Source: Cruorifilaria tuberocauda
Lineage: Eukaryota; Nematoda; Chromadorea; Rhabditida; Onchocercidae
DNA: 64,000 nt
Assembly: GCA_013365365.1 (NCBI GenBank)
Contig: JABVXU010000160.1
Span: 1 to 64,000 of the forward strand
Direction: 5' to 3'
Shown: positions 1 through 12,601 of the stretch, in pieces
Numbering within the stretch: position 1 is the first letter of the stretch
Layout of the letters: each line of letters starts with the position of its first letter
The notes under the pieces: model-generated
What the model saw: the letters and a program-made list of their open reading frames with translations, nothing else
What the model was told of the DNA's origin: nothing
Databases searched by the model: none
Made by a program: the position numbers and the translations under genes

Positions 1-3000
1 ACTACTTTCAGTGCGGCATTATTGATGGAGGTATTTGAATTTTTTAGTTTAAGGGATATATCAGCAGGCAGTACCAGACCTTCACAGTTATCAGTACCGT
101 AACAAATCTTGCATTTGATGAGAATGATTCATTCATTTTTTTACTTTTCAGATATCAGCTTAGCGATTTAAAGGTTTGGAAAGACGAAACAAGTCAATTC
201 AGATACTTAATAACAATTGTAGAAATATAGGTTTAGGCACTTAGCAATCTTCGATCGTTTGATTCCATAACAAGAATTTTATTAACTATTCAGAATCTGT
301 GCATTTGCAAAAAAAAAAATTATATTAGATATAACTCTAACATGTGATAAATAAAATTTATCACTCTATCACTCTTTCAGTGAAAACAATATTATTTTAT
401 TTGTCATTCATAACAGATATTTCTCATAGGAACATATTTCTGACCGTAATTAGGACACCTAATGCTACATTGCTCTCGGATATTAATCTCTGCAACATAA
501 ATAATTTGTCAACCCATCAGTGCTGCCTGATAGAACTTGATTGGTGAAAACTAAATCTGAAATATAACAAGTAAACATCGCGTGTAAAAAGATTTTTATA
601 TGTTAATAGAAAAGAGGTCAATGAATTGCTTTTCAATCTGTATAAGAGTTCAAAGATAATAGCATAACTCCTTTCTCTTCTTTCATATGCTTTCAATGAT
701 TAAAAGGAAAAAGTACTTGAAATAAGAAGAAATAAACAAAATATAATCAAAAAGGAAAATATGATATCAAATTTTGGCTATCCAAACTAATTCTAAAATA
801 TTAATATAAAAAGAAAGTTTTTAAACGTTAAAAAAACTGCAGAAATATTATTGAATAAAAGGAATGTTTGGTTAATACTTTAAGAAAAAGTGTGAGAAAT
901 ATGAGCTATTCTCCAACTCATTTTTTTCTCTCGGCGTTCTATCGATGTTAATCATATGAAAACTAACAATAATTTCTATGTTAATATATTTTTTAATAAA
1001 ATTTTTAACCACTCATAACGATGAATATGTGGAGACAGATAGATTGATTAATTAATTAATTGATAGAGCGATAACAATTGGTTCAATTAAGTTTTTCACG
1101 GTGAGAATTGACAAGGAGATTATCTTGATCGTAAATAATGCAAAAAATTCCTCATGATTAGTTGTGAGTTAGTTGGGCTAACTTGAACTTTTATCTGATG
1201 TAAGTTTTAATTCTTCAGTATCAATGTCCGTACTATGAAACGTTCGAGAATCCATATAAATGAAAAGTAATTAAAGACAGATTTGCTTATAAGCACAGAT
1301 TGTGTATTTATGAATTTAGAACAGCAATGCAATCTTATTTGTTATTGGAGGTGGATGGAAAGAGCAAAGACATTATTGCTTTTTGATTTATTTATCAATA
1401 ACAAAAAAGTTAGATGTAAAAGGAGGTATGAAAGGAAAGCGGGATCATATGTCGCTGATGCTTAAACTTCCAGTACAATTAATTATCTCTTTAATTTTCT
1501 TTTCTTAATATTAAAATGGTCTTTTGAAATCAGTTAGTAACAATTTTAATTTTCAAAAGTTTTCATTTTCCACTTTCATTAACTGAGAAAAATATTTTGT
1601 TTCTAAAACATTTTTAGATTTCTAAAAGAAATTTTGTAATGAATATTAGGGTATCCTGAATCGTTTTTGCTAGAATATCTGTTTTCTCTTTCCAATGCTA
1701 CAATAATTTTAGCTATTTATCTAAAAGTTATCTGTCCCATTTCAAACATTATGCAATTCATACAGATTGTTTAAAGAAGTCTCGCAAAATTAAGCCAGTC
1801 ATTTCCAACAATTCAACAGATTATTTGCAATATTTTCTTGGTATAATTTTTGAATATTAAATAATTGAGTACATGAAAATTTTCACATTATTTCGAAATT
1901 TACAAAAATTTAAATTTCAAAATTATCTAAATAGAACCATTTTCGACACTCTGTTGAAGATAGGAAGTAGAATATTATATTATCACCTCTTAAGCATTTA
2001 TTGACAATAATGTATACAAATATATGGTGGAATGATTTGATGATAAAAAAAGCGGAAAAAGGTTTGCTATTTGTCGTCTTAACGGATCTTAGGTTAAAGT
2101 GTAGTTAATAACAACAAAACATAAATTAAAAAGCACTCTATTGAAAATGCTAAATACTGCTATCTTCTATCTAAAAACTACAAACTATCACTACAGCTTC
2201 TAGCTGTTGAATGCTAAAACTCACAGTGATAATAAAATTTATCACTTGTAACAAAGAGTTTCTATTTTACTCTCTCACACAATGCAGCGATAACTACAAA
2301 ATTTAGCCTCATCTAATACATGCATCATTCGGTACTTAGTTGGTACCATTTCGCACTCTAAAACCATCCGGTTTACCGAGATGAAAAAGTTGATTTTATA
2401 TTGCTATCTGATTTTTTGAAAAATACTGCTCTTCTCATTGTTCACTGCCTTTCGCTTGTCTTTAACAACAAAGACGAAGATCGATCATTTTCAGTTTAAT
2501 GCGTTCCTATTTACTCAAAATATAACACTATATGCAGTCAAGAAGCAAATATAACCATATCGGAAGTTTTATTTTCTGTTAAATGGCTGATAGAATTTTT
2601 ACAGTAGATGATACCACAATTTAATCTATTATCTTACTGCAAAATTTTACATATCTTTTTCAATCACTAGTTATCTCAAATATTTATCTGGTGGTAAGTT
2701 ATACCTTTTTCTATGAAAAATACATGGATGTGCGATAAGTACTTCAAATCCTGCCGGAAGATTAACAATAACTCTCGTAAAGACTTGTCCAGATTTTCAG
2801 CAAATTTCCATAAAATTGTAAAAATAGATTTTAGTTTCCAAAAAGGTTTTTTTAACTTTAAAAAGATATAAAGAGGTATTAACACAGCGCACTCATCATA
2901 CAATTCTCTTCGTTGTAGCATTTTCGCGCTTTCAAATTAGCCAACTTTTCAAATCTTGTAAGTTAATCTAAATGAATAATATGTAATAAGCATTATTGCA

Positions 3001-3151
3001 ATAACTGTATCTTGATCAATAGAAATGTCATTAGACATAAATATGATAAGCTAATTCCGTTTACCTACAATGGATCAATAAAATGAAATAACTTTATTAT
3101 CGATTAAGGCTATATTATTATGAGTTCTACAGTTATTTCAGCTAGGCTTAC
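1..3151 (-). other. Intron 1 of ric-4 (inferred), no exon seen
   Basis: This stretch follows the donor of the SNAP-25 first exon on the minus strand. I looked for the SLESTRRM exon and for other coding segments and found none. It is AT-rich with short random ORFs only. Confidence 0.6.
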
Positions 3152-3223
3152 TTCATCCGTTGTCGCATTCATTTTCAAATTAATTTCCTCCAACGATTCT
3201 GGAATGTCACCATTTGCAGTCAT
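3152..3223 (-). CDS. ric-4: SNAP-25 (t-SNARE) ortholog, first coding exon only
   Basis: A 24-codon exon starts at the ATG complementary to 3221-3223 and ends at a GTAAGC donor complementary to 3146-3151, splice phase 0. It contains DIPESLEEINLKMNATTDE, which is the N-terminus of nematode SNAP-25; the family continues with SLESTRRM, exactly where this exon stops. SNAP-25 is a plasma-membrane Qbc-SNARE that pairs with syntaxin and synaptobrevin in synaptic vesicle fusion. No second exon is visible in 1-3145, so the next exon is probably left of the window behind an intron of more than 3 kb, common in synaptic genes. An AG 16 nt before the ATG may be a trans- or cis-splice acceptor. The identity rests on one short but diagnostic motif. 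Confidence 0.88.
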
Positions 3224-6200
3224 TGTGCCTCCTCCTACTGCTTTAGGAAAATTTTATTTATCAGCCAAAAGCAATGAGTAATTCTGAAACTCGATCAATT
3301 TACTTGAGCATAATAATTTTTGTTGCAAACTGACATATATGTACGTGTTGACATGTACGTGTTTTTACTCTAGATATGTGAATAATTTTCAATAGGAACG
3401 ATAAATAGTAATAATGGTAATACTAGTAGTAATGACAAGTAATAGTAGAAAAATTATAACAGCAATTAATAATAGTGATTAATAATAATGATAACATATA
3501 ATAAATAATAATAATAATAATAAAGTATTGGTATTGGATTCTCTTATTGCTGTATTCAACTTTCAAATCACAGATTTTATCACCGGACAATAAAGTATTG
3601 GATTTGTAGTATTTGATTTCAAAAGCTAGAACTAATAAACGAAAACGATATGTACGACATCATCCCATTTTATATTCAAGACTTCACTAATGATATACTG
3701 TGCATATGCCAATAATATATAATAATTAAGAATGATATTGTATGAATCGATTCCGTTTGTGCGTATTGAGTGCTTTGTTGAATTTCTTGTCGCTATTGTG
3801 AGTTGAACCTCTTATTTAAAACATAAAATTTTAAATGGATTAAAAATGAAAAAAGAAAAAATCGAAATAATTTTTTCGTACATTCGTTCATTCAATTTTC
3901 AATGCTAGTGGACGTGACTAAAACAGCTTGAAAATTACGAATACAAAATAACAATATGAAAAGTAGTAAAAGAATATTGGATATATTTTCAAAAGTAATG
4001 CTGTAGGTAAAGCTTAAATAGTATTCTTCATCAATCTGAAAGCAAACTAACCGAAATCTTAAACCGTGGTCCATTTTTTAGATAAGAGGTGCATCCATCA
4101 TTCACTTTTACATAGTTCTGTTATATTTTACTAAATATGCATAAGTGATCAACAATAATCATATATCAGCAGATTGGAAATCCCAAAAACATGCTTGAGA
4201 AAATTATTTATGAATTTGAAGATCTACAAAGATTGTTCAAAAATTTTTGCTTTTAATTAATTTCTTCTTCATTTATCCTTTATATATATATACATATATT
4301 CATGTATTTGTAAATTAACTTCAATTTTTTTCAAAAGAATCCAAATTAAATTTTCTTTCCCTTCGCTCTTAACTTTTCATTGTGCCAGATTATAGTGAAA
4401 TGTCGACAAAACTGCAAATGTTTTCTCTGCGAAACGAAAAAACTACGCAATAAATATTTTTTTCCAAAAGGCCATTTGATAAAAAAAGGCGCAACTGTCC
4501 GAATACATCAGAATTGGATATCCTTTTCTCACATAAATATATAAAAGTGAAAATTAAAAGCCGAAATAAAATATACGATAGTGATTTAAGTATTTATCAT
4601 TGAAAAGATTATTATCAGAACGAAAGTTCATTAAAGTGTGCTTTCTATGCTATTCGAACAACAAAGCATGTCTATCATTAAAAAAAACTTTAGATGAAGT
4701 GCAAAAAAGAAATTTGAAGTGATGGTCAGAAAGGTATAAAATTTGCTCTTTTATATATTTATAAATTGATCAAGCTTTAAAGTTACTTCAGAGAAAAATT
4801 CTTTTTTCATGAAATTACGATAATTACTGGTAAGAAAAAAATGAAAAATTAAAATGGCACAAGGTGTAAAATTGGATGAGCTCATAAATTTCAAAAATTT
4901 CCAAAAAACAGTATTTAGATGAATATCTGTAATATTACCGAGAAACAACAAGGAAGAAATATCAGCATTGTGTGGATATCATTGACGATGTTTGAATGAG
5001 AGCCTAACGAAATATAAGACATTTCAAAAAAGGAAATATGCTTTCTTTCGTTAGCACAAAAAATAATAGTAGCAGATTAAGCTGAAACAGCTTCTCTCTC
5101 TCAATTCAAATGATGTATTTCCGACTTAATAGACTTAAAATGAGGCGATTGTAGCAGAAAGGTTAGCTACAAAAAGCTGAACGCAATGAATCCCACAATT
5201 CAATGGCGCACTTTCACAAATGAATTCGTCGCATTATTCTTTCTACTCACTTTTTCATTTTTTATTGTCTTTTATTGTTATCATTACGTGCTGAATGGAA
5301 AAGCAAAGGCAAAGAAGCATAGGTAGGGCTTTCTCGCTCTGATCAAACGGAAACGAAAACGGAAACGGAAAACCTCATCGCTTACTGACCTACCTGCCTG
5401 ATTTACTTATTCATAATCTGTTCCATTTCACTTTTCCTTATTAGTAATTCTTTTTCTTTCAAATATTTCATTATTTATTTGTATGTTAATTTGCTTCACT
5501 TTTATTTACTTTCAGAAGAAGAGAGGATGAAAAATATCAAGACGTATTTGTGACCTTATATCATATTCGAATGTGCTATTCAATAATTAATACCAGATTT
5601 AGGATAATGCCGGCTTTCTCATTTGAAACCTAATTTCGAAAAATTCTTTTGCGAAAATTTCCATACACTATGACAAATAATACATTACAATAATAATTAT
5701 AATATTATGATATTCTTCGTGTTTATTGGAAGAAAACTACGTGTACAGTAAAATTAAATAAAATATGGCTACTTTCAATTCAATTGATGATCACATGAAG
5801 ATGAAAGTATGATAAATTTAGCACAATGATTAATAATAAAATGAAATAAATAATCTATTTCAAGTTAAAATTTGATTATACGCATGAAGAAATAATAATA
5901 TTTAAAAGAAAGAATATCGAAACTATTTTAAAAAGGAGAAGAAGGTAAGTACGGAAAGATCATGTTTAATTATTGCTAACAGAATCAAAAAAATATATTC
6001 GAAATAATTTTAATTTTAGTATACTATTTGAAATGATCAAGAAAACTGATAATTCACTGAAACGATAGAAGCAGAAATAGAAAGGAATGGAGGAAAGGAA
6101 AAACAAATTATTGAATTTTCAAGCTATGATAGACTTACGACATTTTGGAATTTAACGGTATTTGAAAAGAAAGTTAGTTGGAACTATCCCTTAAAAAACC

Positions 6201-7801
6201 TCAAAGATTTGGTGATATTAGAATCTCCGAAGAGCTGATATCAAGATTTTTTGAATAGTGAAGCAACAAGATAAGGCCCATATTTCAGTTGATAAATAAA
6301 AAAGACAGCTTTTTTCTATTTTAAATATATTGTAACAATTAACAAAAAGCAAAATATTTCTATCAGCTTACATTTCATGGAAAAATAAGCTGGCAGTTGA
6401 TTCGAAAAATTCTTCACTGATTAGATATTTAAATGCTTGAAAATATAAAGATTCCATGATGTATAAAACAATGAAAAACAATAAATTGCGTGCATGATAT
6501 CCAAAAAAAATCAATGTTTGGATAGGAATGGGAAAATGTACTTGTATGCAATAGATGAAGACAAAATATTAAAGCATATATTAATAAGGGAAGCTATTCT
6601 AGCTAGAAAGAAAGATGGGAAACTAGCCTAGCCAGCCTAGCTAGCTTCAGTAACAAAGAGAGAGACGGAAGAAGAGGAAATGCTGCTATTGGAGCAAAAG
6701 ATGAAAAAAAGGGGAAATGTACGACTTGCTATATACTTTCCCTTTCGACAAGTCGTTCGTCGCCCTCCTTTCCAGTATGCTTAACGGACCCATTCTGGCA
6801 GTATGCACTCTTTTCATGCTTATTTGTTGAATAGTACGACTACGAAGGAAAAGCATACATAATTGGGAGACATCAACTCATCCCGAAGGCCTATAAAGTC
6901 TAGGCTTCTCGAAGCGCATACTCACACAAACCTAATCACTGCTATTTAACATACACACATACACATGTACATTTATAACCACCCATGAATCAATATAAAT
7001 TTAACTGAATCTTAGAGTAGCATATATAATTGGTGCGAGTCAATGAATCAATTCGATATTAATGTATTTTAAGTTGACATATATGTCGCATTTAGGTCAT
7101 TCCATTCTTCTTTTACCTCGTTCACTTCTAATTTCTAATCCCTTAAAATGTATAAAAAGTAATAAAATTTTTTTACATGCCTTAAAGCGTGTTTTAACAT
7201 ATCACCAAATGACATTTTGATTATGTAAGTATTGCGAGCAAAAGAGTAATTTTCACGTCCTCAACCATAGGTTAAATTGATGATGAATTAATTGTTTGAA
7301 AACTACTCAGATCCTTGCTTCGCATAATGTTCCTGTTAACTATACCTTCATTACATCGAATATTTTGCTAAATATCTAATCACAATATGCCACTAAACAA
7401 AAGTCTTCAATTGTTTAAAATGCGCGGTAAGTAAGAAGAAAAATAATTTACCACGGTAATCTAGTGTAAAAGTAATTTTGATTTTTTAAATAACTTTACG
7501 AAAAATCTTCGCTGCATAAATCTCATACTCTTTTCAGTAATAATGCTTCCATAAAAATGAACAGGAATGATCTATATAATAATTGAAGCAATCTATTAAG
7601 GAATCAGATAAGTTCAATAAACAGAAAAAAATCCGATAAATGTAACAACCGAATAAAACCAAAATCACCAAAAAATAAATAAATAAAATATAGAGATGAA
7701 AGGAAAGGAAACAATCCCTAAAAATGAAAATATGGAAAACAAAAAAATATTAAACATAACTTTAAATACATTAAATATAACTTCATAATAACATTATGAG
7801 T
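3224..7801. other. Intergenic or 5' regulatory region between ric-4 and ttb-1
   Basis: No coding exon could be supported on either strand. It lies upstream of ric-4 (minus) and downstream of TFIIB (minus), so it should hold the ric-4 promoter. It contains ATA/AAT-rich low-complexity DNA (3412-3523), a TA-rich patch near 4280, a run of GGAAAC-like units near 5345-5375, and a cluster of CTAG palindromes near 6629-6648 in a less AT-rich patch (6600-6900). Confidence 0.5.
3412..3523. repeat. ATA/AAT low-complexity repeat
   Basis: Dense AAT/ATA triplets end in an uninterrupted run at about 3501-3523. A short direct repeat (AATAAAGTATTGG) follows this run and recurs about 70 bp later. Confidence 0.7.
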
Positions 7802-9831
7802 TCACGATGAGGGAAGCGATTCAATTCCTGTAGTAAATTTGAAATCCTCTGGAAACAGTTCTACTGCTCGAGGATAGAGAAGTTTGTATGTTTGTTTCAC
7901 CGTTACTTCAGCTGCACCCGCAATTTCACCAATTTCTGAAAATGACGGTTTTATAGTTGAAAATTGCATCAATCACTTCGTGGGGTTGTAAAACGGTGGT
8001 TAAATGTAAACAGTATTGTATAATGCAGATTAACTGCATGATTACATTATTTTTAAGAAACCTGACACAGTTCTTTAAAATTCCTTACAAATATCACCAG
8101 TATTTCGAGCTGATCTATTTTAATATGAAAAACAATATCACAAATAAAACCTCGAGCAGTTTTCTTACTGCTAGATGCTTGGCTTGCCATATATATCGCT
8201 GCTGCAGCTATGGATATCGGACTACGGCTAAAATAAACCAATATAAGTGCTCTGTGGAATCAAATCATTAAAGTTGATTAAGAGACATTTGAAAAAAAAG
8301 ACTATCGCACCCAGCGACTAAATCCAATTCGACAGCTTTTTTTGCAATCCGTGTTGCTGCAGCTTGGATACTATGCGGCAAACCCAAATTACCACAAAAT
8401 CGTGACTGAAAAGTTGCATAAATTGCTAAAAAATAAATGGTGATTAATAGCAACAAAGTAAGCATGATGTAAGCCTCATACTATACTTTTTATGCTACAG
8501 CATAAATTCTAGTTTCTTTACTCATATCGTCTCAAAAATCGATTTAAAGCTGAAAAGATAATTATGCATAAATTAGTTTAAAATGCAAAACAATATGCTG
8601 GAAACATTAAATGAAAAGAAGCGAAAAATATCTAAAATTAAATTGGCTTATATAAATTTTTCAGTTTCTAAAACGGAAATTAAGAGATAAACCTAGCAAC
8701 CTAACCATAAAATCTGCGCTAGTAATTTGTTCCAAACTCGTTTCCAATGACTTTATAATCAGTTTGAAGCATCTTCCTATTTCTTTCTTGGAAACACGAG
8801 AGGCAGCACAGATTTCTGAAAATTTTTTGGAATTATACTCAACCATTTGAAAAACAGATTTATAAAATTTTGATGACATTTTCATGAAATAATGTGCTCC
8901 AACAAAATGATGACAATTAGTAATAATAACCTTTAAATGTGCGTGGAACACCTTCCTTTCTACAAGCTATATATAAACACGCTGCTGCTTGAGCTTCATT
9001 GTTTTTACCTCGTAATGCCTTGCTATCTAAAACATCTTTGAAAATTTTCGCCGCACCATCCTGAAAGATTCAGCCACTTATAAATTACTCAATCGTTAAA
9101 AGAAATATTAGAAATATATAATATAATATCAACTTATAAACCTCAATAGATTTTGGGAGATGGATACGTGCACTCATTTCACGAATTACACTTAAACCCT
9201 GCGACATCTGTCGATCCATGTTGTTCATATTCTTCCGTTGTGCATTTGCCAAGCTACAAATGATCGAACTTATATTATGAAAATAATAAATTAATCAGAT
9301 AAACAGTAATATATATAAAATATCAAACAAGCGAAAATATTTGTGGATGTTTTGCCTAGAAAACATGAAATAGTGCTAAAAGGTTTGACTTGTACTAATG
9401 TCCAAAACTGAAAATTCAGACTACTTTGGCATTCTAAGAGAAATGAATGCAAATTGCCTGTGATCGCTCTCAGAACCATCAAAACCAACAGCAATAGATG
9501 TCGACAGATCAGCGCTTCCAAGAAGTGGATTTTCCGGTGCACCAACACGTGAAGGATCTGCTCCAGATTTCTCGTTACTGAATGATCGCCATTCTGTGCC
9601 CACATCCACTAATCTTGAATACAATTTTCAAATATATTTTCCAAATAGAAATTTGACCCTCAACTTGATGTCATTTTTCTTAATTTTAAATCCAGCCATA
9701 ATAAAACTAAACACAACGAATAGTCGGTACCTGTCCCCCACAACTAAACCACATTCCGGACAGATCAAATCACCCGCTCGATGATCCTCCACCAGATGAG
9801 CACCAGGATGTATCGGACATTCCACCGACAT
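7802..9831 (-). CDS. ttb-1: Transcription initiation factor IIB, complete, 8 exons, 304 aa
   Basis: TFIIB bridges TBP and RNA polymerase II at promoters. Exons (minus): 9831-9731, 9613-9458, 9253-9142, 9060-8931, 8815-8706, 8405-8311, 8227-8151, 7935-7802; all phases agree. The zinc ribbon is C5, H8, C24, C27; then comes the B-reader/linker ([24 protein letters not shown]) and two cyclin-like repeats ([55 protein letters not shown]). The length is close to the human protein (316 aa). The first intron phase gives VVGD-R-LVDVG. Exon 2 ends best at an AG/GCAATT (GC donor) at 9458; the alternative GT donor at 9425 adds 11 residues not expected from the family. The start codon lies 1 nt after a TTTGCAG acceptor, typical of SL1 trans-splicing. 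Confidence 0.97.
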
Positions 9832-9848
9832 GCTGCAAATTCTTTTTT
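9831..9848 (-). promoter_or_regulatory. Probable SL1 trans-splice acceptor of ttb-1
   Basis: On the minus strand AATTTGCAG is followed by one base and then the TFIIB ATG. No 5' UTR exon is needed; an acceptor this close to the start codon is typical of nematode trans-splicing. The spliced leader itself cannot be seen here. Confidence 0.6.
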
Positions 9849-12601
9849 TTTATAAGCGACTTTCATTATACTAGCTTTCTAACCATTAAGTTTCTCGAAC
9901 AGTTAACTTTTCCACTTCCCAGCAAAGTGTGTCACTAAGATTTGTGAAGCAAGAGGTGATAAGGAATAATTAACCATTGGAAGAAACCTAACGAATGAAA
10001 TAGTGAACAATCAATCTTTCCTCCATACAGAAACACGAGGAACGTTGATATTCCACTAAAAGTGACCATAGAGATCAATTAATATAATAAATCTAACTTT
10101 AAGAAAATGAAAGTATGAACATTCGAACGAAAGATCTTATAAAAGTCCCTCAAATCCTGTCCTACTAGATCAACCCAATCTCATATTACAAGAAGCCGTT
10201 TTAAGATGTAGTCCATGTATTTCTCCAATACCGCTGTATTGGTAGAATACTCTGATTAGGTTTTGTGAAAACAGCGGTCTCACGGTGCTAACTCCACGAC
10301 ATAAATTCGCTGTCCTGGAAAAGGTAGTTACATTTTAGCTATTTTCATAATCTTAAAACGTCTCGACTTTCCTATCAAAACTTACAACTAAGACTTCATC
10401 GTCCTCCTGCAACAGAAACTTCATGACAATATTCATATTCATTTTAAAAAGGAACATTTAAAGCAATAATGGCATGAGTTAGGGAACATGGTTCTTTTTT
10501 ATCAGTAAAGACTTCAGAAAACGTGATCTCACATCTAAATAACCTACAACATAGACAATCAAGGACATGGATTATGATGTAACAAAATGAAGCAACATCT
10601 CAATGATGCAACAAAGCAATCATCGTTTGGAATAAATGTAGTAATCTATCTTCCCATTCTCGACAAATTCAACACATACACATTTGAAAATAGCTGCGTT
10701 AGGCTGCTTAACTTCAACCTACTGAAAAAACAAAATATTTAAAATTAAAACTCATGGAAAACACCAAAGGAAGACCGATGTTTTCAGCTCAATATTTCAA
10801 TGATTTCGCTGACAACGAAGTTAACAGTTTTCCTTTCACATAACTAGTCTATGAAAACTAATATCCAACATAAATTTAATTATAGTAAAAGCATAACTTA
10901 GAGTGTTCATTGCTTTGTTTGTATAATTGTACTACATATATGACATTTGCATTTAAGCTATTAAATAATCATGTTGTTGAGTTGTTCTACGATATTTTCT
11001 ATAATAGATGACTGATCGATTCATTTATTACAGAGAGACAAAGGAAGCCTTTTGTAAAAGAATTCATCAAGTTATTATTATTCATTTGGTTTCTTATTGG
11101 ACCAGTTTAAACCAAGATGAAATGAAGCTTAATCCAAAACACTCCTAATATCAGTCAAATGCTTCATACTAATAAATGAGCGCTATATTATAAAAACGAC
11201 TTGACTCACAGTTTAAACATTTGAAACCCAACATCAATCGTTATTTCCGCTTCAGCTTAAATAAAAAGCGATATTTGAAGAGAATCAATGTCCTCAGAAT
11301 TTTCTGATAATGTTTGGATGCTTAGTGAAAATCCTTGATCAACTTCAGTTATTGATTTGCTTAAAAATTATTCGCTAATATTGAAAAGGCCTGTTACCTA
11401 TTTGTCAATAAAATTTACCTCAACATTTCTTTGAAATCTAAGATTTTCAGTATTTCAATGTTAAAATTAATTATCAAAGAGCACTAGTTAGCTTGAAACT
11501 TTAATTATATCAATTTAATCAGAAATTTTATCAGTGTTTTTCTGACATTCGATCGCAGAATATAAACGAAACGAACTCCTAAATCAGTTCTTACCAGCAT
11601 GAATTAATATGGGAAACATAGAACTGCTGACGGTGATATTATTGTGGTTGAGTTGTGGATCAATAATAATACCACCATGATTGAGTCGTTGAACATCATA
11701 TTATCATGATTGGTCTGTTCAGATTGTATCACGGTTGGTGTGTTTCTGTCTCCGATTATAAGTTGGAAGTTAGATTACTTTTAATTTTGGTAAAAAATTT
11801 ATAAAGAAAGGGCAAACTGGAATAATTAAATGAATTTCTCCAACATGATTTCATACTTCCTTTTATAATGTATTCGAGCAAATTTGAATGGACATTTACG
11901 AGTTTTTTATCCTAAATTTTGTTTTATTTGGAAATAAAAAAGTATTTGGGTAGAAATATTTACTTTAATAAGCATATGTTTTTATAATTATATCCGTTAA
12001 ATAGGAGGAAAATTTTCTGGCTATTGCGATATAACGGTTCTCATAAAAACAAAAAGAAAACTACTCCATCTAAAATTGAGTTGAGAAGTTAAACATATAT
12101 TCAATCCGTTTCTTATTAAGAAACCAATATGAATGATTTTAAAAAAATTGGATAAAATTGGATTTCCTACTGCAAATAATATTTTTATTAGCAATGTTAT
12201 CACTGAGAGTTACATTTTCTTCAAAAAAAGAAAATAAAAATAAAAAAATATTTTACATAAAATATGTAAAATTTATTTCAGTAAAATTTCATGAAGCACT
12301 TTAAATTTCTGAGGAGAATTAAAAAATTGGTTAAGGAATATCTAAAATTAAATTTTAGGCCGTTTAAAAGGTTATTAAAATCAGATTTCTATTTATTTTC
12401 TTCTTTCGCATTAGGATAAGGATAAAAGATCCATTTAACTTCATATCTTTTTAATCACAATTATCGCAGTTGAAATGAATGATTTCCACGAGCATATGAT
12501 TTTTAACATAGGGCTTCATAAAGTTTATACTTAGACTTTTAAATAAAGACCAGCTGGAAAATTCTAAAAAGTTATTTAGATTCGAAATTTGATTTTTGAA
12601 T
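9832..12601. other. Intergenic: ttb-1 upstream / HOT-like gene downstream
   Basis: No exon is supported on either strand. A small perfect hairpin (7-bp arms CCAATAC, 4-base loop) lies at 10225-10242. The rest is AT-rich DNA with short ORFs. Confidence 0.5.
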
